59,352 bases of DNA from JAVJSU01 sp040219275 (GCA_040219275.1 JAVJSU010000098.1:1-59352), one strand, 5' to 3'. Positions 36,204 to 46,966 are shown, numbered from the stretch's first letter. The notes: a model not told the origin generated them from the sequence alone. Numbers and translations: made by a program.

Positions 36204-37118
36204 ATGTTAGAAAATATTATCATTCCTATGAATTGTGGTGAACAAAATAAAGCGCTAGTGGAACACGTTGCCTCTTTAGGAATCCCGCATTTTACTCATG
36301 TTACACTTCTTGGCATCATGTGTTCTGACTCTACAAACAATCAATTTGCTGACCCTGTATTATGGAATACAGTTCGGTGCGAATCTCAAACGAAGTTAAG
36401 CAAGTATGGCAAATATTTGAACTCTCGAAATATTGCTACGACTATTGAGATTATTGATGCGTCATCAATTGAAGAAGTATTTAATTACGTTCAGAACATT
36501 CGTGCAGACTTAATTGTAACAACAATTAATAATTCTGGAGATTGGTTAGTCGGGGGACTACTTAAGCATAGTAAAATTCCGCTACTCGTCGTTCATGAGC
36601 ATGTTGCTCGTTTGAACTATAAGAATATTTTGGTGCCACTTGATGGTTCACAGCGAGCCGAAAGTGGTTTGAATTTAGGGCTAGTTCTAGCTAAAAAACT
36701 CAATGCTCAGTTACATCTAGGACATATTGTACAACAACCAGAGATGCCGCGAAAAAACCATATGGCTTCTGATGACCTACACATGGTTCAGCACATCATT
36801 AAACGTAATTATGAAGAAGCTGAGCTTTATTTACAGCAAATTGCGTCAAATTCAGTCTCTGATATCCATATTCACGTGAGTGTTGAGGAAAAGACCACAT
36901 CAGGTTTGGCGAAAATTATCGCTGAACAAAATATTGATTTGTTAGTTCTTAGCGCACATGGTTATGCGGGAGACCCGGAGTCGACACTTGGATCAGTTGC
37001 AGATAGTTTGTTGCGTCACAGCCATGTTCCCACCGTGATCTTACAGGACTTACCTGCACATATTGAAACAACTCAGCCGAAACTGGCTCCGACTATCCAG
37101 ATGGGTCACACTAATTAA
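36204..37118 (+). CDS. Universal stress protein with two tandem UspA domains
   Basis: 304 residues made of two UspA folds (about 1-145 and 146-290). The second domain keeps the nucleotide-binding pattern G-x2-G-x9-G(S/T): SAHGYAGDPESTLGSVADSL followed by LLRHSHVPTVIL, and opens with NILVPLDGSQRAESGL. The first domain (NIIIPMNCGEQNKALVEHVA) is more divergent and lacks the glycine motif. Tandem Usp proteins help survive starvation, osmotic or oxidative stress in other bacteria. The stop is 2 bases before the ATG of the giant glucan synthase, so the two are translationally linked, which suggests the Usp modulates or accompanies glucan synthesis; that is inference. Confidence 0.9.
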   Translation: MLENIIIPMNCGEQNKALVEHVASLGIPHFTHVTLLGIMCSDSTNNQFADPVLWNTVRCESQTKLSKYGKYLNSRNIATTIEIIDASSIEEVFNYVQNIRADLIVTTINNSGDWLVGGLLKHSKIPLLVVHEHVARLNYKNILVPLDGSQRAESGLNLGLVLAKKLNAQLHLGHIVQQPEMPRKNHMASDDLHMVQHIIKRNYEEAELYLQQIASNSVSDIHIHVSVEEKTTSGLAKIIAEQNIDLLVLSAHGYAGDPESTLGSVADSLLRHSHVPTVILQDLPAHIETTQPKLAPTIQMGHTN

Positions 37119-37120
37119 TT

Positions 37121-40100
37121 ATGGATATGGATTCACCTCAGATTCCTGAAATTGGTCAAGATCAAGATTACACAAATGACAATTCTCTTCTCTCTCAAAC
37201 TATAGAAACTCTTGCTGAACATCTGGCGCATGAACTTACGGTACTGCGCCAGATGAATGGCATTCCTATTCCACTCTTAAAACAGTCCGCAAACCTTGAA
37301 GAATTAATCCGGTATGCCTATTCAGATTTTACGAATAGGGCAGAGGAATCTCTTGTTGTTTCATATGGTGGAGAATGGCTACTCGATAATTATTATATTA
37401 TTCGCCGTGCCATCCAGCAGATCAATGAGGATATGCCTCACCGTTATTATTCACGCCTCCTTAAAATTAATGCGGGTGAGTTAAGTGGCTATGCACACGT
37501 TTATATTCTCGCACAAGCATTTACACATGCTGTAAATAGTCATGTTTCCATAGAAGAACAAAATAAATTTATTGACGCATATCAACAACACCGAATTCTT
37601 ACTATCGGTGAGTTGTGGGCATGGCCCACCATGTTACGCATTATCATTCTTGAAAATCTCCTCCGCGCACTGGATAAATTGATTGTATTTGAGAATGAGT
37701 CAAAACATGAGTTAATCGTTCCCATCATTCAAGAGAGATATCCGCTTTCGGAAGATCCTAACCTCATTGTCGCTAACTGTGTAAGCACATTACGGGCGAT
37801 TGATTCCTATGATTGGTCCAATTTTGTTGAATCATCCAGTGAAGTTGAAAAAATATTAAAGCGCGATCCATCAGGTATTTATGCACAAATGGATTTCTAT
37901 ACCCGTGATTGTTACCGAAGACAAATAGAAACTCTAGCACAGCACACTCAAATTACCGAAGCACAGGTCGCACAAATCGTTTTACAATTAGCTGAGGATA
38001 ATTTTACAGATAGTTCTATAAATAAAGGTGATGTTTATGAGGCTTTAGATCATGTTGGATATTATCTCATCGACAAAGGCTTAAAGGAAACAAAAGTACG
38101 TATTGGTTATCGACCTCCGGCTCAAGCAATCTGCTATCAGTGGTTGAAAGAACGGGTTTTGGCGGTCTATTTCGGCGGTATTGCTTTAGTCGCATTGGCT
38201 ATATTCTCCTTTGTGTTTAGTTATGCTGTGATGATGGAGCATTCCACACTACAACTCATCGCGGTTTTTGTGATTTCCCTCATACCTGTACTTTCGGTGG
38301 CTATAAGTCTGGTCAATTGGTTAGTTTCCAGAGTGGTAGCACCTGCAATGCTTCCCAAAATGGACTTTAGCGATGCCATTCCAGACGATTTTCGGAGTAT
38401 TGTTGTTATACCATCGCTGTTAACTAGCGTTGAAGAAGTCCAATCACTCTTTGAACAATTAGAGCAACACTACCTCCGCAATACGGATCAAAATTTATTT
38501 TTTGCTATTCTGGCAGATTTTGTTGATGCAGATCAAGAAGAAACAGACGAAGATAACCTATTTCAGGAGATGGCATCGAACCTTTTAGCTACCCTGAATA
38601 CTCGTTATGAGCAGAATCGTAACCAGCCTCCTTTTTACTTCTTACTGCGTAAACGACAGTGGAACAGCACCGAGCATAAGTGGATGGGTTATGAGCGTAA
38701 ACGTGGCAAGCTGGCTGAATTTAATCGCTTGCTACTTAATGAAGGGGCAGAGACTTCCTACTTTGTAAAGCTAGGCAATCTCAGGGTCTTAAATACAATT
38801 CGCTATGTTATTACCTTAGATGCCGATACGATCTTGCCACCAGAAGTGGCAAATCGTTTGGTGGCAACGATGGCGCATCCGCTTAATCAGCCCCATTTTG
38901 ATGAACAAGGTATACGTGTTAAATCCGGCTATACCGTGCTCCAACCGCGTGTCGAAATTTTACCTGTCGCGGCGAATCACACGCTTTTCACGCGTATCTT
39001 CTCTGGCGAGAAAGGGCTAGATTTATATACCTTGGCGGTAAGCAATGTTTATCAAGACCTTTTCGGCGAAGGTATTTTTGTAGGTAAGGGTATTTATGAC
39101 GTTGCGGCATTTGAGCAAAGCTTAGAGGGACGCACACCAGAGGATTCATTGCTCAGTCATGATCTTTTTGAAGGTTTACATGGGCGTGCTGGTCTGGTGA
39201 CAGATATTGTATTGCTGGAAGATTACCCAACACATTATCTCGCTCATATTGACCGTGTGCATCGCTGGGTGCGGGGCGATTGGCAATTACTACCGTGGTT
39301 ACTCAGATATGTGCCAGGTAATGAGGGCAAATCGATATCGAATAAATTTTCATTTCTTGATAAGTGGAAAATCCTTGATAATCTTATTAGAAGCCTTCTT
39401 CAACCTGCACTACTTATCATAATTGTTTTAGGCTGGGTATATTTGCCGGGTACAGCAGTTATCTGGACTGTTTTTGCACTTTTAGTATTACTTATCCCCT
39501 TTATCACAGATATCTTTAATCATGTTGTTGGATATTTTGCGGCGAAAAATCAGTCGGAGATATCCTTGAAGGTAAACGTCCTTCTTCCTATGTTTAGATG
39601 GGCGTTATCGGTCGCTTTTTTACCTTATGAGGCATTGATCCGGTTACATGCAATTACGATCACACTATTTCGTTTGAGAACACGCAAACATCTGTTGGAA
39701 TGGAAAACGGCGGCGAGCGTTATCCAAATGTATCGCAGTCAGTCAGTCGGTGTTGTTCAACAGCGCATGTTGGGTGTCGTATTTGCATTATCCACCACAG
39801 CTCTGGTGGCATTTGTAATTGAGCCGACCAGCATTATTATCTCTTTACCCCTGATTATTGCCTGGTTCAGTGGTCCAAGCATTGCTGAACACATTAGCCA
39901 ACCGATACACATTGAAGCCGAGATCGTAACTGAAGCACATAAACGTCAACTCAGGGCGCTTTCTCGTCGGACATGGCTTTTCTTTGAGGAATTTGTGGGA
40001 CCCAATGAACATTGGCTTCCGCCCGATCACTATCAGCAGATGCCAATCACTAAAGTGGGAAAATATACCTCACCGACGAATATCGGATTGATGTTGGTGT

Positions 40101-43100
40101 CTGTCATGGCGGCTTACGATCAAGGATATATCGGTTCGGCGGATATGATGACGCGTCTACAATTTGCGTTTGAAAGCCTTTCGAAATTGGAGCGATACCG
40201 TGGACATTTGCTTAATTGGTATAGCACAACGACGCTTTTGCCTTTACATCCTCGCTATGTTTCTACGGTGGATAATGGCAATTACGCAGGTAGCTTATTA
40301 GCGTTGCAAGGTGCTCTTAACGAGTTTCCTAATTCATCTATTGCACGGGTACATCATTGGAATGGGCTAATTGATTTAATCTATGTGGTGGAAGAAATTA
40401 TTGATGTTATAGACCACAAGCCGTCAAATAGCTCAATAATGAAGATAAAAAAACTACTTGAGAAAAGTATTGAGGATATTGAAGCCATTAAGGATCATCC
40501 AGAACACTGGGTACTCCAAATTGACCTTCTAGAAAATGAAACATTGGGTGAACTCACTTCTCATGTCTCCTCGTTAAGTGAGAATATGAACGAAAAGGAT
40601 GTACAAGCATTTCAAGACCTACGGATTTACCTCTCCCGCTTTCAGCATCATCTTACGAGCTTCCGCAGTGAATTATCTGCTTTTAGCCCGTGGTTGCTGG
40701 CATTGTCTACACCACCGGCTTATTTAGTAAATGCTGATGGTGAGATAGGACAAGCATGGAAATCCATACTTGATCACACAAGTAAATTACCACAGTATGC
40801 AGATTTAGGTGATTTTTACGAGACACTTGGTGAAAACCTTAAGACCTTGCAGTTACGTTTAAAAAATCTCGCTGAAGCGGAAGATAGTCGCATCTGGTGC
40901 AAAGAGTTACGCACATCTCTTGAAATATCAGAAGGCGCTCTACAAGATTTAAACGAAAAATATGAATTAATACAGCAAAGTATACAGTCAGAATTCCAGT
41001 CTATGAATTTCGGAATTCTGTATGATGATCGCCGTCATTTATTTCATATCGGTTATAACGTAGAAAATGAAAAACTAGATACTAGCTATTATGATCTACT
41101 TGCTTCTGAATCGCGGATTGCAAGTTTTCTGGCTATTGCAAAAGGCGATGTTCCTCCTGAGCATTGGTTACATCTGAGCCGTCCTGTAGCGATGGTAAAT
41201 CGTATACAGACATTGCGCTCATGGAGTGGAACGATGTTTGAATATTTGATGCCCTTGCTTTTCATGCGTCATTATCCGAACACCTTACTTGATCAAAGTT
41301 ATAAAGCTGTTGTGCAACATCAAGTTGATTTTGGCAATCAGCATCAGGTGCCATGGGGTGTTTCTGAGTCTGGCTATTATGCTTTTGATAGTGTGCAGAA
41401 TTATCAATATCGCGCTTTTGGCTTAGGCACACTGGGCTTACGCCGTGAGCAAGAACGCGAAGTGGTGATTGCACCTTATGCCTCGCTGTTAGCTTTGTCA
41501 TTGGCACCTTCTCAGGTATTAGAAAATATCGAGGAACTCCGAAAACGGGAAGCGATAACCCGTTATGGTCTGGTTGAAGCGGTGGATTATACGGCATCAC
41601 GCCTTCCGCTTGGTCAAAGGTCGGCAATTGTTAAAGAGTACATGGCACATCATCAGGGAATGGTGTTTATCTCACTTGCTAACTATCTCCATGATAATCT
41701 TATGGTTGAGCGTTTTCATAGCAACGCACTGGTAAAAAGCGTTGAACTTCTCTTAATGGAACAAATTCCTCAAAATTTGATGAAAGAAGAGACGGAAGCC
41801 ATAGAGCAAGTAAATCGAAGCAGTCTCTCATCCAATCCTTCCATCCATCCCTGGGATGTAGGCACAGAGAATACTGTTCCACAAGCGCATTATATTTCGA
41901 ATGGTCATTATGCGGTCATGATTACTAATTCAGGGAGTGGCTATAGCCAGTGGAAAGATCGTGCCCTGACGCGCTGGCGGGCAGAAAGGACTTTGGATAA
42001 TTGGGGGCAATGGATTTACTTACATGAAGCCTCAGCAGGTCATTTATGGTCTCCCACTATTCAACCTCTGGGTCGTTCTGATTCAATGAAAGTCACGTTC
42101 CATCTGTCGCAAGTTGAATTTCATTCCAGAGCATATGATATTTCCAGCCATATGGAAGTCTTTGTGCCACCGGAAGATGATGTCGAAATTCGTAAGCTGG
42201 CGCTGACCAACCATACTGAAGATGATAGAGAAATCACAATTTGTAGTTATGGAGAGATGGTGCTTGCGCCTCAATCCGCAGATCAGCGCCATCAAGCATT
42301 TAACAAGATGTTTATTGAAAGCGAATATTTGCCTCATCTTAAGGCACTCATTTTTCGCAGACGTTTACGTGCATCAGATGACCAACCCATGTATGTAGTC
42401 CACATGCTCATCGTAGAAGACACTATCATGGGCGAAACACAATATGAGACTGATCGTAGACGCTTTTTGGGACGCAACCATACCCTTAAGAATCCTCAAG
42501 TGTTTAATAGCGAAACATTTCACCTAAGTGGAACAACGGGTTCAACGCTTGATCCGATCATGGCATTGGCTCATACGATCAAGATTCCAGCTTACTCTAA
42601 TTTAAAGGTAGCGTTTGTAAACGCTGTAGGTGATTCACGTGAACAGGCAATTGGACTGGCACAGCGATTTCGATCATGGGAAGAAATTAATCGCTCACAA
42701 AATCAATTACAATATAAAAGTGGACGTGAACTACAAAACCTCGGCTTAAAGATTGAAGATATTGCGCGTTTTCAACACTTGTTGTCGAATCTACTCTATC
42801 CAAATCCGCGTTTTCGCGCGGATTCGTCTATATTAAAAGCCAATACAAAGGATCAATCCGCGCTATGGGCTTACGGTGTATCTGGTGATTATCCCCTCAT
42901 TCTTGTTCAGGTAAGTGACGAAGAACAATTGGATTTGGTCTATGAGATCGCTCTGGCACACCGTTTTTGGCGTAATCGTGGCTTCTCTGTCACGTTGATT
43001 ATTCTCAATCAACGTGATACGGGATATATGCAGGAACTTTATCATCAAATTCATCGCCTTTTAGTCCGTACAGGTAACGAAAATTGGCTAAATCGGCATG

Positions 43101-45715
43101 ATGGTATTTTTGTGTTACGTGCTGAACAAATACCTGAGGCGGATAGTATCTTACTAAAAACTTCGGCGCGTGTTTTCTTAGATGGTAAAGCCGGAACATT
43201 ACAACAACAGCTAGGGAAGGTACCAACCGATACCGTACCTCTGCCTCCTTTAGTGGCAATATTTGATGCCCGATCTGTGGAGACTTTAGAACCGTTCTTA
43301 CCACGCCCTGAAAACCTCATCTTTGATAATGGGTATGGTGGCTTCACAGAAAATGGTCACGAATATCAGATTTATTTTGATGGAAAAACTCAGTTACCCG
43401 CCCCATGGATAAATGTGATTGCAAATCCGCACGCAGGATTTTATATCTCAGAATCTGGAGGTGGTTTTACATGGGCGGAGAATAGTGGAGAGCATCGCCT
43501 AACCACATGGCGCAATGATCCGGTCGAAGATACGCCGAGTGAAGCGATTTATCTTCGAGATGAAGAAACGGCGGAAGTATGGTCACCTACACCTATGCCT
43601 GCTGGTATGACTTCGCCATATTTAATTCGGCATGGGGCAGGCTATTCCGTGGTTGAGCATCAAAGCCACGATCTTACTCAGACAACAAGTTTTTATATGG
43701 CACCGGATGATCCTGTTAAATTTGTCAGACTAAAACTCAAAAATACTGCATCACGCCCGCGCCGGATCACCATCACCTACTATTTGGAGTGGGTGCTGGG
43801 ACCGATAAGAGATATGACACAACAATACCTTATTCCGGAATTTGATTCAGCACATCAAACTTTACTTGTGCATAATCCCTATAGTATGGAATTTGGTGAA
43901 CATTATGCCTTCGTCACTGCGGATCAAATGCTTCATGGATTTACCTCCGATAGAACAGAATTTATTGGCTTCAGGGGGAGCTTACGTGCGCCTGCCGCAT
44001 TGAAACGCATTGGACTAAATAGCACTGTCCAGGCGGGTAATGATATATGCTCGGCGGTTCAGCTTCATATGAATTTGCCTTTAGATGGTGAGGGTGAGAT
44101 TTGTTTTATTATGGGATCCTCCTCCTCTCGTGATGGGGCTTTAGCCCTAAGCGAACGGTATCGTCAAGCTAACGAAGCCCAAAACGCATGGCAACAAACG
44201 CGCAAAGAGTGGCGCGATATTCTAGATAGTATTGTCGTCCACACTCCCGATAAAGCAATGAATGTAATTCTACCCTGGTTACTGTATCAGGCTCTCTCCT
44301 GCCGTATTTGGGGACGTTCCGCGCTTTATCAATCCAGTGGTGCATTTGGCTTCAGGGATCAATTGCAGGACGTGATGGCGCTCTTGCACGTTCGACCAGA
44401 CCTCGCACGCGAGCACATTCTACGTGCCGCACAACATCAATTTGAAGAAGGTGATGTACTGCACTGGTGGCATCCTCCCTCAGGTAGAGGTGTACGCACG
44501 CGCTTCTCCGATGATCTCGTCTGGCTTCCGTTTGTTGTAAGCCATTATGTACGCACCTCCGGCGATGATGGAATTTTGTATGAAGAAATCCCGTTCCTGC
44601 GCGGTGAGGAATTACGTCCAGATGAGGAAGAACGTTACGGGTTTTACGAAACGACGAGTGAAACTTATACACTCTACGAACATTGTCGACGTGCACTCAA
44701 TCGTGCTTATTCACTCGGAGAACATAACTTACCATTGATGAAAGCTGGTGACTGGAATGATGGTATGAATCGAGTCGGGATTGAGGGACAGGGCGAAAGT
44801 GTTTGGATGGGTTGGTTCCTTTATATGGCAATGGATGCTTTTGAAGAAATTTCTCTTCAATGGGATGACAGTCTTCAGGTGGATGAACTGCGCCAACGTA
44901 AGCACGAACTAAAAAATGCGCTTGAAAATTCAGCGTGGGATGGTGAGTGGTATAGACGAGCCTATTACGATGATGGTACGCCGCTAGGGTCGAAGCTGAA
45001 TGACGAATGCCAAATTGACTCCTTACCGCAATCATGGGGTGTGCTTTCGGGTGCCGCAGACAAAGATCGTATTCAGCGTGCTATGGAATCGGTACAAGAG
45101 CATCTGATTAAAATGGACGATCAGCTGATTAAGCTGTTTAATCCACCTTTCAATAATACAGACCATGATCCGGGCTACATCAAAGGGTATCCGCCGGGGA
45201 TCCGTGAAAATGGAGGTCAATATACCCATGCGGCAATCTGGGTGGTCTGGGCTTTTGCTGAAATGGGTCACGGGAATATGGCAGAGACTCTCTTTCGTAT
45301 GCTTAACCCAATTTATCATAGCGACACGCCAGAAAAAGCAGAGAAATATCGAGTAGAACCTTATGTTGTAGTCGCCGATGTTTATAGCACACCACCGCAT
45401 ACTGGACAGGGTGGCTGGACATGGTATACCGGCTCATCTGGCTGGATGTATCGTCTAGGTATCGAGGCGATTCTAGGGCTTTACAGAGAAGGATCGAATT
45501 TGCGTATTGCACCTAGCATGAATGCGAACTGGGAGCGTTATACAGTCGACTATCGTTATGGTAAGACAATGTATAAAATTGAAATCCTCAATCCAGAAAA
45601 GGTGGAATGTGGAGTCAAGGAAGTCCGTGTCGATAATGAGTTGTTGGACGCTAATCTTGTGCCACTTGTTAATGATGGAGTAGATCATTATGTTAAGGTT
45701 GTTCTAAAACCTTAA
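37121..45715 (+). CDS. Cyclic beta-glucan synthase, NdvB-like (GT84 + glycoamylase-like + GH94)
   Basis: 2864 residues, the size of NdvB/Cgs enzymes that make cyclic beta-1,2-glucans (or related glucans) from UDP-glucose. Order: N-terminal domain; two membrane helices (about 345-405, with IALVALAIFSFVFSYAVMM and TLQLIAVFVISLIPVLSVAI); GT84 glycosyltransferase with aspartates in ITLDADTILPPEVANRL (near 566) and VHRWVRGDWQLLPWL; further helices (about 760-810 and 885-920); glycoamylase-like domain (from about 960, TSPTNIGLMLVSVMAAYDQG); beta-sandwich and two GH94/phosphorylase-like modules, the last with the catalytic KAGDWNDGMNRVG near 2543. The GH94 part controls ring size in known enzymes. 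Membrane-bound; products act in osmoregulation or host interaction in proteobacteria. It is AT-richer than flanking operons. Linkage type cannot be proven from sequence. Confidence 0.92.
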   Translation: MDMDSPQIPEIGQDQDYTNDNSLLSQTIETLAEHLAHELTVLRQMNGIPIPLLKQSANLEELIRYAYSDFTNRAEESLVVSYGGEWLLDNYYIIRRAIQQINEDMPHRYYSRLLKINAGELSGYAHVYILAQAFTHAVNSHVSIEEQNKFIDAYQQHRILTIGELWAWPTMLRIIILENLLRALDKLIVFENESKHELIVPIIQERYPLSEDPNLIVANCVSTLRAIDSYDWSNFVESSSEVEKILKRDPSGIYAQMDFYTRDCYRRQIETLAQHTQITEAQVAQIVLQLAEDNFTDSSINKGDVYEALDHVGYYLIDKGLKETKVRIGYRPPAQAICYQWLKERVLAVYFGGIALVALAIFSFVFSYAVMMEHSTLQLIAVFVISLIPVLSVAISLVNWLVSRVVAPAMLPKMDFSDAIPDDFRSIVVIPSLLTSVEEVQSLFEQLEQHYLRNTDQNLFFAILADFVDADQEETDEDNLFQEMASNLLATLNTRYEQNRNQPPFYFLLRKRQWNSTEHKWMGYERKRGKLAEFNRLLLNEGAETSYFVKLGNLRVLNTIRYVITLDADTILPPEVANRLVATMAHPLNQPHFDEQGIRVKSGYTVLQPRVEILPVAANHTLFTRIFSGEKGLDLYTLAVSNVYQDLFGEGIFVGKGIYDVAAFEQSLEGRTPEDSLLSHDLFEGLHGRAGLVTDIVLLEDYPTHYLAHIDRVHRWVRGDWQLLPWLLRYVPGNEGKSISNKFSFLDKWKILDNLIRSLLQPALLIIIVLGWVYLPGTAVIWTVFALLVLLIPFITDIFNHVVGYFAAKNQSEISLKVNVLLPMFRWALSVAFLPYEALIRLHAITITLFRLRTRKHLLEWKTAASVIQMYRSQSVGVVQQRMLGVVFALSTTALVAFVIEPTSIIISLPLIIAWFSGPSIAEHISQPIHIEAEIVTEAHKRQLRALSRRTWLFFEEFVGPNEHWLPPDHYQQMPITKVGKYTSPTNIGLMLVSVMAAYDQGYIGSADMMTRLQFAFESLSKLERYRGHLLNWYSTTTLLPLHPRYVSTVDNGNYAGSLLALQGALNEFPNSSIARVHHWNGLIDLIYVVEEIIDVIDHKPSNSSIMKIKKLLEKSIEDIEAIKDHPEHWVLQIDLLENETLGELTSHVSSLSENMNEKDVQAFQDLRIYLSRFQHHLTSFRSELSAFSPWLLALSTPPAYLVNADGEIGQAWKSILDHTSKLPQYADLGDFYETLGENLKTLQLRLKNLAEAEDSRIWCKELRTSLEISEGALQDLNEKYELIQQSIQSEFQSMNFGILYDDRRHLFHIGYNVENEKLDTSYYDLLASESRIASFLAIAKGDVPPEHWLHLSRPVAMVNRIQTLRSWSGTMFEYLMPLLFMRHYPNTLLDQSYKAVVQHQVDFGNQHQVPWGVSESGYYAFDSVQNYQYRAFGLGTLGLRREQEREVVIAPYASLLALSLAPSQVLENIEELRKREAITRYGLVEAVDYTASRLPLGQRSAIVKEYMAHHQGMVFISLANYLHDNLMVERFHSNALVKSVELLLMEQIPQNLMKEETEAIEQVNRSSLSSNPSIHPWDVGTENTVPQAHYISNGHYAVMITNSGSGYSQWKDRALTRWRAERTLDNWGQWIYLHEASAGHLWSPTIQPLGRSDSMKVTFHLSQVEFHSRAYDISSHMEVFVPPEDDVEIRKLALTNHTEDDREITICSYGEMVLAPQSADQRHQAFNKMFIESEYLPHLKALIFRRRLRASDDQPMYVVHMLIVEDTIMGETQYETDRRRFLGRNHTLKNPQVFNSETFHLSGTTGSTLDPIMALAHTIKIPAYSNLKVAFVNAVGDSREQAIGLAQRFRSWEEINRSQNQLQYKSGRELQNLGLKIEDIARFQHLLSNLLYPNPRFRADSSILKANTKDQSALWAYGVSGDYPLILVQVSDEEQLDLVYEIALAHRFWRNRGFSVTLIILNQRDTGYMQELYHQIHRLLVRTGNENWLNRHDGIFVLRAEQIPEADSILLKTSARVFLDGKAGTLQQQLGKVPTDTVPLPPLVAIFDARSVETLEPFLPRPENLIFDNGYGGFTENGHEYQIYFDGKTQLPAPWINVIANPHAGFYISESGGGFTWAENSGEHRLTTWRNDPVEDTPSEAIYLRDEETAEVWSPTPMPAGMTSPYLIRHGAGYSVVEHQSHDLTQTTSFYMAPDDPVKFVRLKLKNTASRPRRITITYYLEWVLGPIRDMTQQYLIPEFDSAHQTLLVHNPYSMEFGEHYAFVTADQMLHGFTSDRTEFIGFRGSLRAPAALKRIGLNSTVQAGNDICSAVQLHMNLPLDGEGEICFIMGSSSSRDGALALSERYRQANEAQNAWQQTRKEWRDILDSIVVHTPDKAMNVILPWLLYQALSCRIWGRSALYQSSGAFGFRDQLQDVMALLHVRPDLAREHILRAAQHQFEEGDVLHWWHPPSGRGVRTRFSDDLVWLPFVVSHYVRTSGDDGILYEEIPFLRGEELRPDEEERYGFYETTSETYTLYEHCRRALNRAYSLGEHNLPLMKAGDWNDGMNRVGIEGQGESVWMGWFLYMAMDAFEEISLQWDDSLQVDELRQRKHELKNALENSAWDGEWYRRAYYDDGTPLGSKLNDECQIDSLPQSWGVLSGAADKDRIQRAMESVQEHLIKMDDQLIKLFNPPFNNTDHDPGYIKGYPPGIRENGGQYTHAAIWVVWAFAEMGHGNMAETLFRMLNPIYHSDTPEKAEKYRVEPYVVVADVYSTPPHTGQGGWTWYTGSSGWMYRLGIEAILGLYREGSNLRIAPSMNANWERYTVDYRYGKTMYKIEILNPEKVECGVKEVRVDNELLDANLVPLVNDGVDHYVKVVLKP

Positions 45716-45720
45716 CTGAG

Positions 45721-45906
45721 ATGGATTATGACCCTAATCGGACTCAATCCGAACATTTCCCCAAAGAAAAAACCGCCATAAATCATGCTCTGCGGCAAGG
45801 CACTTTCCCAATAACTACACAGTTAAGATCAACCCATAAAACAATATTATCGAATTGGAAAAGCAAAGAAGATGGTATAGATATTTTTGAAATAAATTCT
45901 ACTTAG
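45721..45906 (+). CDS. Small hypothetical protein behind the glucan synthase
   Basis: A 61-codon frame with ATG 5 bases after the synthase stop, reading MDYDPNRTQSEHFPKEKTAI and ending ...DGIDIFEINST. It has weak upstream spacing (CTGAG before ATG), no family I recognise, and its last bases overlap the convergent end of the doeB-like gene. It could be a real small product or chance; composition is AT-rich like the preceding block. Confidence 0.25.
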   Translation: MDYDPNRTQSEHFPKEKTAINHALRQGTFPITTQLRSTHKTILSNWKSKEDGIDIFEINST

Positions 45907-46942
45907 AATCTTCACCGGATGCGATCAGTTGTTTGAGATCGTTAATCGGGCTGGCAATGACTGCTACTGAATCGCCCCGTTCCACATGCCCCGGTGCACG
46001 AATACCGATCAGAGTACCGCTTTTCTGAGCAGTGATAGGTTCCGGCGGGCGATCCACACGGTCCAAAAAATGGACTTTTCCCAGTACCTCACCTTGCGCA
46101 ATCGTCTCGTTGGGTTCGAAATGTGGCTCATAGATGCCACTTGAGAGCGCGATATGATAGTTTTCTGTATCGGGAATTTCTAGATAGGTTGTCTTCTGTG
46201 GTGCAGGTTCCATATCACCGGGCAAAATGCCGAAATGTTTAAGCACATTGCGCGTGCCAATCTCGGCAATATTGAGTGTGTTAACCGATAAGCGTCCACC
46301 GCCACCCAATTCGGCACAAAGGAATATCAATCCCATATTCTCCACGGCATAATCCAGCAGACCCGCCCCGCTAAACTCATTCATAATCAGCGCGTAAGGG
46401 GCATTAAAGGCTTTGAGCACATTGAATGTTCGCGAGCGTTGATTGTCATCATCCAGATAGTGCATACTAATGTAGGGGGATAAATCCAGCGAATAACCGC
46501 CGGAGTGAATATCGATCACCGCGTCACATTTTGGCAAAATCTCTGTAAAGACATACTGGGCGATGATCTCTGAAATTGTGCCGTTCCAGCGCCCCGGAAA
46601 CACCCGATTCATATCTTTATTGTCGATGGGTGACAGGCGCGTACCGGACATCACCGCCGGAATGTTAAGCGCCGGAATGATAATCACCCGCCCGCTGATC
46701 GCCTCCGGTTTTAACTCCTTCGCCAGTTTCGTTAAGCACACCGGTCCTTCATATTCGCCACCGTGCATCCCGCCGTTGAAATATACCGTTGGTCCATCGC
46801 CATTTTTGATAACTACAATCGGAATGAGAACCGACCCCCACGCAGAATCATTACGCACATGCGGTACCCTCAGATACGAGGTTTGCTTACCATCCCATTC
46901 ATAATCAACATCTGTGGTGATCGGAGATACGCCATCAGTCAT
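45899..46942 (-). CDS. doeB: N2-acetyl-L-2,4-diaminobutyrate deacetylase (DoeB/EutE-like), AstE/AspA family
   Basis: 347 residues of the zinc-dependent succinylglutamate desuccinylase/aspartoacylase family. Zinc ligands are visible: His and Glu in NGGMHGGEYEGPV and His in AVIDIHSGGYSLDL; arginine/aspartate substrate motif NKDMNRVFPG. The C-terminal beta domain with GTLIGIRAPGHVERGDSV is normal. In ectoine breakdown DoeB removes acetate from N-alpha-acetyl-diaminobutyrate made by DoeA. The family alone is broad, but position 24 bases downstream of a DoeA-like gene, with eutB and eutC in the same neighbourhood, makes this assignment strong. Cytosolic. It is transcribed from the doeA promoter. 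Confidence 0.85.
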   Translation of the reverse strand: MTDGVSPITTDVDYEWDGKQTSYLRVPHVRNDSAWGSVLIPIVVIKNGDGPTVYFNGGMHGGEYEGPVCLTKLAKELKPEAISGRVIIIPALNIPAVMSGTRLSPIDNKDMNRVFPGRWNGTISEIIAQYVFTEILPKCDAVIDIHSGGYSLDLSPYISMHYLDDDNQRSRTFNVLKAFNAPYALIMNEFSGAGLLDYAVENMGLIFLCAELGGGGRLSVNTLNIAEIGTRNVLKHFGILPGDMEPAPQKTTYLEIPDTENYHIALSSGIYEPHFEPNETIAQGEVLGKVHFLDRVDRPPEPITAQKSGTLIGIRAPGHVERGDSVAVIASPINDLKQLIASGEDSK

Positions 46943-46966
46943 TATTCACCCCTCATCAACATCCTA

